The notes under the pieces were generated by a model. The model searched no databases and was not told the DNA's origin. It saw only the letters and a program-made list of their open reading frames with translations. 64,000 nucleotides of DNA from Paulownia fortunei (lineage: Eukaryota > Streptophyta > Magnoliopsida > Lamiales > Paulowniaceae), in NCBI GenBank assembly GCA_019321725.1, contig CM033108.1, positions 13,720,060 through 13,784,059 of the forward strand. The letters run 5' to 3'. Position 1 is the first letter of the stretch. Each line of letters begins with the position of its first letter. Positions 47,608 through 58,141 of the stretch are shown here, piece after piece. Made by a program: the position numbers and the translations under genes.

Positions 47608-48300
47608 TGTCATGCCCCAAATCCCAGGGCCATGATAACCGCCGCAAGCTCTTGGAAACATCCCAAAAGCTTGCAAAGCTAACCCATCAATCACAATATA
47701 GTCCAACACTTAAATTTTGGTATAAAGCATTTGTACCTCGAATCATGTTAAAAATTATAACTTAAAGTAAACCATCCACCAAATAAATCAAGAATTTATC
47801 AACACTCCACCTAATAAGAAGTAAAAAAACTCTTAAAACATAAACATTCTCAATATAAATGTGTTAATATCTAAAATCAACTACCAAGTCACAAGAAAAT
47901 AATACATTCTCAGTCTTTTCAATCAATTCGATCAAACTAAAATTAAAATAACAAAATAACAAGTTTAAACTCCTTCCATAAATTGTGCGACACTCTACGA
48001 ATTATTCTTCCTAGCTACTAAGTCTCGATATCTAAAAAATATTAGTAAAATTATGAGCACGACGACCCAGTAAATAACCTCACTCCCAACTAGTTGGATC
48101 AAGTAAGATAAAAAAAATAGAAATATATTTTTAATTAATAAAAAATATTTAATTTATCACTTAAACTCCAAAAGAAAAAAGTCAATAATTCACTATTATA
48201 AAACAATAAGTTAAAAGAAATATGCAGTTAAGAAAATCAACCAAGCCCCACATAAAATCTACCATGCAAAACCAAATATATAAGACAATCATGGTCAGGG

Positions 48301-48437
48301 ACATATTTAACCCCCCTGTCTTAGGTCCTAGTATAGGTTTAACCCCCCTGTACTTGGGTCACTAGTGCAGGCTTAACCCCCCCTCACTGGGTCAATGGTG
48401 CAGGCTTGATCCCCTTGTACTGGGTCACTGACCAAGC
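48301..48437. repeat. minisatellite, four units of 32-34 bp
   Basis: Units start near 48308, 48340, 48374 and 48408, each with (T)TAACCCCCCTGTACTTGGGTC-like sequence and GTGCAGG or a variant. They differ by several substitutions. The tract lies inside the LTR, where short repeats often mark enhancer-like regions, but no function is shown. Confidence 0.8.
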
Positions 48438-49607
48438 CCTCAAATCCCAATAAGTATTAGTTGTTCATTGCCTATTCTGCAATAGTCAATAATGTAAGGT
48501 CTCAACAATGAGTTTTAAAAAGAAACTCCACAATACCCACATTACAAACCACTACGTTCACGAAATCATATTTCAATACCTGCTCAACTTTTGAATTTAA
48601 AATTCACAACACTCAAATTATTTTATATTTTTCACAATTCAAAACATATATATGTAAGCTAACTTGATCCAAATTGTAAGAAAATTTACAACGCACACCA
48701 AAAGTACTACATATAAAAGTTTATATAAACCAAAAGAATGAAGGATCACGTACTTTAATTACTCATCTTACAAAGAAATTTTCTCTAACAAAATCCACAA
48801 AACCTGAATAGTTCATGAGTAATTCATGAATACTGATAGATCAAGTCCACTATAATAGTCACATGCAAATTGATTGTCTAAGTTCCTATACACCCATTAT
48901 CAACGAAAATGCTTAGTCTCCAACTTAATTCATAAACACCAATTCTATTAATATTAAAAATTAAGAATCTGCGCCTAATCATATTTACGTGATTTATTTT
49001 TTATAATTAAATAGATGATTCTAATTATACTGCCAAATCTAGAGACCCAAATAAATTATCAAAAGAACTTATTCTCAATTTTGTAAGAATTTGGTCTCTT
49101 TCTTTTATCAAAATGAATCGAACAACTTATAAAATATTGCTTTCCCATCTCTATAAATGAAATTCAAAATTTCTATTCCTTAAAGAAGAAATTATAAAGC
49201 CAAAGAGAAAAACTTACAGGGTAATCCGTAATATATTTTTTTTTATTAAATCAACCAACCTATATATTAACTCAAAAATCCCAAAAGCCTTATTACATTC
49301 TATTGCTCATTCAATCAGTTTGACAATGTCATCCAACCAAAATATAATTCTGATAATACCCTTATGACCACAAACTTATGAAATTTACTCGTACGCTTTG
49401 GGGAAGGGGAGAATTTTGGCTTTTGCCGTTTGCTCTTCGGTTGCCCCCCACCCCCCCACCCCTTTTGTTTTTTCTTTTTTCTTTTGTGTCTAACATATTA
49501 TTACAACTCATGAATCGTACAAGAATTTGGCTAATTAATAAACGTCATACTAATCATCCACAATTTCATTCTGGTTCTCTATGTGTGTTGAATTGTTGAA
49601 CTTTATC

Positions 49608-50635
49608 TAGACCTGACCACGGTTCAGGAACCGCCAGTTACGGTTCAAGAAAATCCCAACCCTTAACCTTAACCGTCAAGGCCGGTTACGGTCCGGGTTT
49701 TGGAACCGTCAGTTCCGGTTCCGGTTAACCGCCGGTTCCGGTTCTGGTTCCGACCCTTATATTTTATTTTATTTTTTAAAATTTTTTAAACTTAAATTTG
49801 CAAAAAATATTGTTATTTTTTGAACTTAATGAAAAAAAATAACTTAAATTTAAAAAAAATAACTAAAATTTAAGTATATGATCCAAAACAAAAGTGACTA
49901 AATTAATTTATGAAATTTCTAAAAAATAATTTTTCCATTTACACTGTATTGATAAAACACAATTTACTAAATTTTAATTTTTGGAGTTAATATTATCATA
50001 TAAAATCGATTAAACATTACAACAATTTAATAATATTAAATAATAAGTTGGGGAATAAACAGTAGATATTGTAAAGTAATATTATTAAATATTTTTAAAA
50101 AATTACAAATTTACTTATTATTAAGATAATTGTAAAGTAGCATCATTAGATAATTTCCAAAATTTTACTTATTATTAAGATGAAATGTAGAATGCTTAAA
50201 TATAGGACTTGATTTGTAATTTGCTGAAACTAATTAATTAAATTTAAAGAAGAATACAATATCAATTATATTGATTTTCAGAAACAAGACAAGCAATTTG
50301 AAGGGGAAAAAAATGAAAAAACAAATCATAAGACTTATTTATGTACTTATTCAAAATTATAAACATATGATTCATTAGCTTAATTGGTTAGAATATTCTA
50401 CTAATAGTTTGGAGGTCACAGATTCAAAACCTACATAATACACTTTTACACTATTTTGATTAAAAAAAATTAAAAAAATTAAAAAATTTAAAAAAAAATA
50501 AAAAATCGCCTGGTCGGGCCCGGCGGGCCGGCCCGGATTGAACCGCCGGCTGGCCCGGCGGTTCACGAGTCCAAAAAATTCGGACCCGTAATCGGCCCGT
50601 GAATCCGCGGGCCGGTTATGGGTCCGACCCATCTA
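49608..50635. mobile_element. non-autonomous hAT-type DNA transposon (1,028 bp)
   Basis: Flanked by a perfect 8-bp duplication ACTTTATC (49600-49607 and 50636-50643), the length made by hAT transposases. The ends start TAGACCTGACC on the left and, on the other strand, TAGATGGGTCGGACC on the right, a short imperfect inverted repeat. Subterminal regions are rich in CCGGTT (left) and GGCCCG/CCGGC (right) motifs, as in many hAT elements. The interior is AT-rich with no transposase, so it would need an enzyme in trans. It inserted into the gypsy LTR. Confidence 0.88.
50369..50440 (+). pseudogene. tRNA-Ile(AAU)-like segment inside hAT element
   Basis: 72 bases follow the layout of plant tRNA-Ile(AAU): CATTAGCTTAATTGGTTAGA (D arm/A box), anticodon loop CTAATAG with AAT at 50403-50405, GGAGGTCACAGATTCAAAAC (variable loop and T arm/B box). 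Acceptor stem pairing and several conserved G/C bases are lost (for example GATTCAAAAC for GGTTCGAxxC), so it is not expected to be a working tRNA. It could be a captured tRNA or a SINE-like relic. Confidence 0.65.
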
Positions 50636-51432
50636 ACTTTATCTATCATTTCCACTCAATTATCATTCACTACCCCAATACCCTTTCAACATACTTAAAC
50701 AATTCAATAAATTATTTAGTCCCACTAACTCATTCTATAGATGATGTAAGTATAAAGGTCTTGAACCTTACCTGTACCAATTGAATCCAAAATCAATCAA
50801 ATTGATGAAAGGAATCTTCTCATGCTTCTGTCTACTCTGCTGCACTTTTCTTTTCCCAATTTTGCTCCCTCATGTCTCTAGTATTGGCATCTGATTTCTT
50901 CTTATTTCCTAAAATATAGCTTCTCTTTAGTGTAAGAATCTTGCTTTTTCTTTGTTTAACAAAGAAAGGGTTAGGGTTCTCTCTATAACTTAAGAATCTT
51001 GCTTTGTCTTCGTTTAGCAAGGAGAGGACATTTAGGAGTCTTAACTTAGAAAACTCAAATATACTTTTATCACACTATATAGTAATATTCCAAAAAGACT
51101 TTGTTTTAAAATGGAACATGCACTAAAAAAATTCTTTCTAAGTTATGGTTAATAATATATACATATATTTATATACTTTCGGGCATTACACCATACCTTT
51201 CCTTTTTGGCCATGGAATTCTTTTTTTTTCTTTAATTAAACATTTTTTTTCTTTTTATTTGTTTCCCAGTATATATGCTGAATTTAGCATCCAATTCTGT
51301 CAAATATCTTATTAGTCCTTTTATTTAACTCATTTGCATAGTGAAACCTACATTTATCTTTTATTTTTATTTTATGTAAACTCCTACTTGATAAATATGA
51401 TTCTATACAAAATTTTGGGGTCGGGTGTTACA

Positions 51433-53262
51433 CATATACATCATAGTAAACTATTAAGTTTATTTTTATAATTGATATACATAATACAAAACTATTTAAT
51501 TTATTCAATGTAAAATACTAAATTATATTATTTGAAAGTGAATTACATATTTGATATAAACTATTTGTAGACATCATTATAAACTTTATAAATTTAATTA
51601 TTATGAAGTAATATACTTTCTTACACAATATCTATTTGAAATTATAAATTTTTAACTTTTGGAATATAACATTATATACTTCACATATGAATACAATATA
51701 AACAATACTTTATATTAGGGGTTACATTTTATGTTATTATAAGTATAATGTTATCAATATAAATTTTGAAAGTATAATATTGAAATGCAAAATTTACACT
51801 TATACTATCTAATTTTATATTTATTGTAGATTAATATCTATTCCAAATTATAAATATGTATCAATTTTATATTCTAAGTATGATTTTTGCAAAAGTATAT
51901 TACTTACATGATATTAATTATAAATATTCAAATTAACAATTTATTTATCATTAAAATAGCAATACAAAATATTAAATATATTATTTAAATGCAAAATATA
52001 TCTTACAAAATTATCTAAAGATATCAATTACTTATTATGAATATGTATATATTTTTTATTTTAATTATTTTATAAGTTCAAAATCTATGAAATTATCTAG
52101 AACTTTGAATATTAAATAATTATAAGTATATTACTTTTGTATAAAAATATATAATATTTATATACTTGACATATACATACAATATAGGTGATACTTTATA
52201 TTAAGAGTATAAAATATAATAGATTAATTTGTATGTCAAAAAATGTGTTCATAATTATTTTTTATGTAATGATATCAAAATAGATTCTATTACTTAAATG
52301 GGAAATATACACTTATCGTATAAAGTATCTTAAGTACATGATACGAATTATAATTACAATAAATATTTAATTAGGACAATTTAGTTATCATTTGAATTTC
52401 AATAAAATACCAATATATATTATTTTGATGCAAAATATATCTTCAAAATATTATATAAATATATCTATTGCATATCCTGAATATGTATATATATTTTGAT
52501 ATTTGCTATAATTATATTAAATATTTAAGTTAATATAAATAATTTAATTATATATTTGATATACATCATACTAAACTATTAAAAATAACATTTTAAAATA
52601 ATATATATTGCATTAATTTTGTTTACTTTCATATATAATTATAATATAATGTAATACATATTTATTGATAAGTGTATAAAATATAGTATAATACATAGAT
52701 TAGTGTATGATAATCTATATATATTTTATAGATAAGCGTACAACATATTGTATAAACTATTTGTAGATTTTTTGATATAAGTTATCCTTTGAATTTATAG
52801 TATTGAGCTAAGTAATAAATGTTTATTTGTAAACACAATATACTACTTTATACTAATGATTAATATCAATTCTATTTTTTGAATATTTATATAATTTATA
52901 TTCTAAAAATATATTATTAATATATATGTCCACAAGTGCATCTAAATATTTATTTTTGTATAATTAAATATCAATATAAAATACTAAAATATATCTTTTA
53001 AACCCAAAATATATCTATTCCATATTCATATCTATTTTATATTCTAACTATACTATTTTTGTATAAATCACATAATATCAATCAAGATAATAACTATGGT
53101 TATAATAAATATTTTAGTGAATATGAGATAATTTATTTTATATTTGATATACATCAAACTAAATTATTACCTTTGTATCAAATATATAATGTTTTTATAC
53201 TTGATGTATAATTATAGAATAAGTGATACTTTATATTTAAGGGTATAAAATAAAATATATTA
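51433..53262. repeat. AT-rich degenerate repeat region (family 2)
   Basis: Nearly pure AT sequence with recurring phrases: TTGATATACATCAxACTAAA at about 52556 and 53142 (related near 51433 and 51471), and ATACTTxAxxTATxxATAxAATA followed by GATACTTTATATT at about 51680, 52160 and 53200. Spacing is irregular (about 0.5 and 1.0 kb). No genes, and no LTR or TIR ends were identified. It differs from family 1. Confidence 0.6.
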
Positions 53263-53730
53263 CAGACTCCTTTTCAGTCCGATAAAGAAGACTGAAAGTC
53301 TATGTCTGGATATATATTCACCTTGAATGGTGGTGCAGTCAGTTGGAAAAGTTCCAAATAAGAGACGATTGCAGACTCTACCATTGAAGCTAAATATATT
53401 GTTGCATCAAATGCAGCAAAAAAGTTGTTTAGATAAGAAATTTCATTCAAAGGTTGGGTATAGTTCCATGCTTTATTGATCCAGTTATGATTTACTGTGA
53501 TAACAATGGAGCTATTACGCAAGCAAAGGAGCCAAGACCTTATTAAAGATCCAAGCTCATAATGAGATGATATCACTTGATTAGAGAGATCATTGGTAGA
53601 GGCAAAGTCATTGTGGATTGAGTTGCCTTAGCAGAAAATATAGCAGACCCACTGGCTAAGCTATTAGCACAGAAGGTATCCGACGAACATCTTGAGAAGA
53701 TGGCTCATATATATGGGCAATTTGGACTAG
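53263..53730 (+). pseudogene. copia copy 2 RNase H C-terminal part
   Basis: Matches 4996-5450: DSxFQSD, LNGGAVSWKSS-like and STIEAKYIVASNAAK segments, then DRVASxENIAD-like sequence and a stop at 53728-53730 just before the polypurine tract. It has stops and shifts and no RT. Confidence 0.85.
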
Positions 53731-53744
53731 GGCAAGTGGGAGAT

Positions 53745-54039
53745 TGTTAGAGTAAGATATTCAGTGCCCCAATTAGATCAGGTGTATGAGAGATGGGAGA
53801 CATGTGGATCCCTGCTAGTTTGATAAGCTAGGAATATAGCAATTGATTACTTCATTCCCCCGGAGTGCTCAAAGGTATAAATCTGAAACAAATATATATT
53901 TTTTATATATTCATTTGAGTAAGCGCAATCTTTAGAATCGCTTTCGAATAAAGAAAATGTATTTATCTAATAAATATATATTTTATAAAAAAAATATTTT
54001 TTCATTGCACATACCTCTGCAATTATAGCAAACCCAATA
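53745..54039 (+). repeat. copia copy 2 LTR with internal deletion (295 bp)
   Basis: Keeps the first about 43 bp (TGTTAGAGTAAGATATTCAG) and the last about 250 bp (from GAGAGATGGGAGACATGTGGA), compared with 1,906 bp in copy 1. The lost part, equivalent to about 5508-7130, includes the TATA box, so this LTR should have no promoter. Both ends are those of a full LTR. Confidence 0.87.
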
Positions 54040-54040
54040 G

Positions 54041-54052
54041 TGGTATCAGAGC
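54041..54052 (+). other. primer-binding site of copia copy 2
   Basis: TGGTATCAGAGC, one base after the LTR end, matches initiator tRNA-Met perfectly. Confidence 0.93.
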
Positions 54053-55681
54053 TACGGTTTCGCTTATTTAGTGAATTTTAAATTAGTGTACATAATTTAA
54101 ATTGTTTAAATTCATGTTTAACATGTTAAATTTGATTTTGCATATGTGCTACAATTGATGATTGGGATTTTGTTTATTTTTTAAAAAAATTGTTTAAATA
54201 TTGAAAATTAGAAAGAAAAAAAAGGACACAAAACAAGCTGCGCGCGTGATGGGTGTAGGAAACCCATCGGCTGCAAGCAATGGCAACAGGTATCCTGCCT
54301 ACTACACATAGTGCGCAGACAGGGTACCTGAACATAGCAGGGCGTAGCAGGCACTCGCCTGTTGCGCTGCATGCACATAAATAGAATGTCTGCATACGGG
54401 TTGCACGAGCGCAATGGGCATACATTGTGCTGCTCGTCATGTTATTTTTTTGGGTTCATTTTGTTTAAATTTTTTGAGATTCTAAAACTAAATGTTAATT
54501 TTAGTAATTTCTACAAAATGTTTTTTAAAGAAAAATCATGCAATTAAAAATTATCCCAAGTCAAAAATTACGTTTAACAACTTGATAAATTTGCATGTTT
54601 TGATAAATGCATATGATGTTTATTATGAGCATGATTTGGATGATCGTGAGCCATTGGACCAATGTTATTGGTTTTACTATTTTTGGATTTAAAAATAAAG
54701 CATGTGAGCCTCTTATTCCATCTATGTAAGTTATTTATTTTCTACAAGAAGAGTAGAATAGGTGGTGAGGTATTTCTTTTTCCTTGGAGGACGAAGGAGA
54801 TTCAAGAAGGAGGTTCTAATGAAGGCCCATGATTGTATGTGATACAATTATGTAATAAAATAGGTTCTATTCAGTTTTATTACCCTTAGACTGCCCTTAG
54901 GTCCATTTTTAGCTCAAATGGACAGTATAGGATTGGTTCATGATCATCCATTTATTTAAGTATGCATTAGATGCATGCTTAAGATTTTATTTAATGCTTT
55001 TATGCTTGCGCAATGATATTATGATGTCATGCATTAAATAACCAACCTAATTTTAATTATGATGAGGTTTTGGATAAAATCAAACCCTATTTAATTTACA
55101 AATTTAAGTAAAAGAATTTTTAATAAAATTCGAATTCAAACAAAAATGGACAAGTTAGATAGGACCTATCATTCCATGCCTACAATCAAAAGTAGAGACA
55201 TGACTACCGCACTTGATCACTGGCCATGAGTCATGGGATGGTTTTGTGTTGAAAAGCAGTGATCTCTACCAAGTATAAAGATACTCGCGGGATGGACTCA
55301 TCATTATGTTGGCCATGAGTCATAGAACATCCTAATACTCTATCTACATTAAGTTTTGATGGGTGTTGGCTCATAAAATTGGGGTATATGGGAAGAGGTG
55401 AGACAAAACATACTTGAGGGTTATATAGTGATACAATCATTAAAGAGTTGACTAATGATAAAAATATTTCATGGGCTCATAAAATTGGAGTGTGAAATAT
55501 TTTCATTAGACCTCAAGCCCACTAGGAAATTTGATTTTCCAAACTTCCATTAGAGGTGATGGAATTCAAAGAAAATAGTGGAAGACATTTAGTATTAAAG
55601 ACCTTATATTAAATGAATATGTTTTTTCCATAGTTTACTAATTTTTTGCGTTGTGCATATTTTGTAGATTTTTCTACTAAA
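54053..55681 (+). other. copia copy 2 leader
   Basis: Collinear with 1-1570 of copy 1 except for the GC-rich island (about 54238-54440 here), which is much more divergent. A stem of 7 bp (54248-54254 with 54262-54268) around a 7-base loop sits at the same place as in copy 1 with different base pairs. No conserved reading frame. Confidence 0.8.
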
Positions 55682-56914
55682 ATGGTAAAGAATTCACTAG
55701 CAACAATCCTTGAACAAAGCAAATTAATTGGACCAAACTTTTTCTATTGGCTAAGAAATCTTAAGATAGTCCTTCAATCTGAGAAGAGGGCATATGTCGT
55801 CGATGTTGTGCCTCCTTCAGTTCCATTGGAGGATATTGCTTCAGAGGCTTATGCAAATTATCTATGTCATGTTGATGATAATCTACAAGCTCGATGCTAC
55901 ATGCTAGCATCAATGTCAAACAGAATGATGATCAAAATACTGCTTATAGAATCCTCCTTCACCTACAAGAGTTGTACGGTGAATGTACTCGGCAGACAAG
56001 ATATCAGATTTCAAAAGAGATTTTCATATGTTGTATGACTGAGGGCTCTTCAGTCCATGACCATGGATTGAAGATGATAGCTCTCATTGAAAGGCTAGCG
56101 TCCTTTGGAGTCGTTATGGAGAACAAACTCTATACGGACCTTCTATTGTAGTCTCTACCTCCCTCATTTGACACTTTTGTTGTCAACTTTAATATGCACA
56201 ACACGGAGACTAGTCTCCCTGAGCTTGTGAACATGTTAAAGACGACTGAGTCTACCATGAAAAAGGACAAGCCAGTTTTGCATGTTGGGTTCTCTTCTGG
56301 ATTAAAGGCTAAAAGCCCAAGAAAGGAAAGAGAAAGGAAAGGTTTCCTCCAAACCCAACAAGCTAAAGGTGAAAGGCGATGTCAAGAAGGTTTCTTATCA
56401 AGACAATGACAAGTGTCATTACTGCGGCAAACTAGGGTACTGGAAGAGAAACTGCAAGGAGTATCTTGCAAGCCTAAAGAGTTCAAGTATATATTTTATT
56501 GAAGTTAACTTATCTGTTAACGATGCTTCTTAGGTATTGTATACTGGTTGTGGCTCACATATCTGCAATGATTTGCAGATGATGATAAGAAGTAAGAAGC
56601 TGGATGGAGAAAAGACAGACTTAGATGGGGAATGGAGCAAGAGTTGTTGCATTAGTTATAGGCACTATTAATCTAGCTTTTGAGAATGGTTCTACAATAA
56701 TATTGAAAAATTATCTTTTTGTTCTAGATATTATTTATAACATTGCCTCTATTCTGATATTGGATAGAGAAGATTTTAAATTTACCATTGAGAATGGAAA
56801 TTATTCTATTTTTAAATGTTCTGATTTTATCTATTCAGGTTCTTTAACAAATTGTTTATATATTGTTATCCCCTATAATCCCATTCTCATATTCAACAAA
56901 ATAAAAGAAAATCA
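55682..56914 (+). pseudogene. copia copy 2 gag and partial protease
   Basis: The start MVKNSLATILEQSKLIGPNF is homologous to copy 1. A frameshift follows ARCYMLAS. A TAG at 56149-56151 is in the same codon as the TAG at 2052-2054. The zinc knuckle CHYCGKLGYWKRNC (56414-56455) carries the same His-to-Tyr change. The protease motif reads VLYTGCGSHIC, so the catalytic Asp of DTG is Tyr. The copy is cut off near 56914 by unrelated gypsy sequence. Confidence 0.88.
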
Positions 56915-57125
56915 CATATCCTATTTTGAAACCTCAAATAGCCTTCTGTGTGAATCTCAAATTCTAAATTAAGTCCTTTCTCAAGATCCCTTTGAATTTT
57001 TTGCAACTGGGGATCATTTGCTTGTGCAACCCGTATTCTTTTAATCAAGGTGGGTTGGAGTCCCAAGTTAGCCAATTGTGCTACAGCTACATTCATCCTT
57101 ACATCAATTTGTAATTTATTGAATC
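56915..57125 (-). pseudogene. Ty3/gypsy pol fragment between RNase H and integrase
   Basis: The minus strand reads NVAVAQLANLGLQPTLIKRI, VAQANDPQLQKIQRDLEKG and TEGYLRFQNRIC, the pattern of the gypsy segment that ends in LRFxxRICVP before the integrase zinc finger. Only about 70 codons remain, joined to copia on one side and AT-rich repeat on the other. Confidence 0.75.
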
Positions 57126-58041
57126 CTCCAATATATGTCTTTGGGAGATTATAAAAGTTGAAAATTTAAAATTGAATAAAAATCCAATCTAAATAAAATA
57201 CATAAATAAATATTATGCAATGAATATTTTATACTTTGATTCTTTATATCGTATTGAACAGTTTTTCTTTGGAATAACTATAGTATATATTTTAATTTTA
57301 GAAGTATAATTAAAGGTTTTTTTATATTATAAGATATTTAATTTAATAGTTTACACTAGATATTACCAACATAATAACTCAAAAATGTAAATAGTTAAAA
57401 TAATTTAAAATTTAATAAAAATCAAATCTAAATAAAATACATAAATAAATAACATGCAATGAATATTGTTAAAGTTAATAAATTTTAGTTCCTTATATAG
57501 TGATAAAATATTTTTATATAGATTAACTAAATAACATATAAATATTTAAAGAAATTACAATGTTATAAAAATACAATGTAAATTAAGTAAAAAATTAAAT
57601 ATGTATTGAATATTTTAAAGTAAATATATTTAATTCCATAGGTAATATTTAGCTGAAATATACAATGAAATTAACTTTAGGATATTGGTGTACGAATAAC
57701 TAAAAATATTTTATAAAATTAAAAGTATAAATACTTAGGAGGATTAAATAGTCATCATTTAGAATAACTAAAGAATATAATTTTTTGATTTAACTTAAAT
57801 TTGAAATATTGATATATGAATAACACTAAATATAATTTTAATTTCAACTTCTATTTGTTCGAGATAGTGGAGCATATTGACAACTATTTATTATATTCAA
57901 TTATAAATATTTTTTTTTTTGAAATTTTAATTTTTTCATTATTTCAAGTATATAGTTTAGTAAGATGACTTTTTATTATAAATACAACAATGAAACTTAA
58001 CCTAAAAATTGAGAGGAAGGGTAATAGAAGTACTTTACATT
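57126..58041 (-). repeat. AT-rich repeat family 1, reverse orientation
   Basis: The reverse complement follows 20210-20640 and 19080-19260, for example CAATATCCTAAAGTTAATTTC, TTTAATCCTCCTAAGTATTTA and TTACCCTTCCTCTCAATTTTT. It runs into the second assembly gap. Sub-repeats recur at about 57190-57230 and 57430-57470 (CTAAATAAAATACATAAATAA). Confidence 0.8.
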
Positions 58042-58141
58042 NNNNNNNNNNNNNNNNNNNNNNNNNNNNNNNNNNNNNNNNNNNNNNNNNNNNNNNNNNN
58101 NNNNNNNNNNNNNNNNNNNNNNNNNNNNNNNNNNNNNNNNN
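58042..58141. other. assembly gap (100 N)
   Basis: Exactly 100 N. Left: AT-rich family 1. Right: the first unit of the 1.575-kb array. Confidence 0.99.

Larger units (their letters stand above)
47608..51432 (-). repeat. gypsy-type LTR on minus strand, interrupted by hAT element
   Basis: On the minus strand it begins TGTAACACCCGACCCC at 51432 and ends GGGGCATGACA at 47608, next to a primer site. The total of 3,825 bp drops to about 2,790 bp without the hAT insertion and its duplication. A GC-rich minisatellite lies at 48301-48437. No coding sequence was seen. This LTR family is seen once in the window. Confidence 0.75.
53263..56914 (+). mobile_element. copia copy 2, order RNase H - LTR - gag, both ends truncated
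   Basis: Holds the end of pol, one internally deleted LTR, the primer site, the leader, gag and the first part of the protease of the same family as 1-7370. It begins in RNase H at the equivalent of 4996 and stops at the equivalent of about 2808. This is the order expected at a tandem junction where two elements share one LTR, with both outer parts deleted. Confidence 0.88.

Noticed and set aside
50369..50440. A functional tRNA-Ile gene
   Set aside because: Acceptor stem does not pair and conserved T-arm bases are lost; best read as a tRNA-derived relic.
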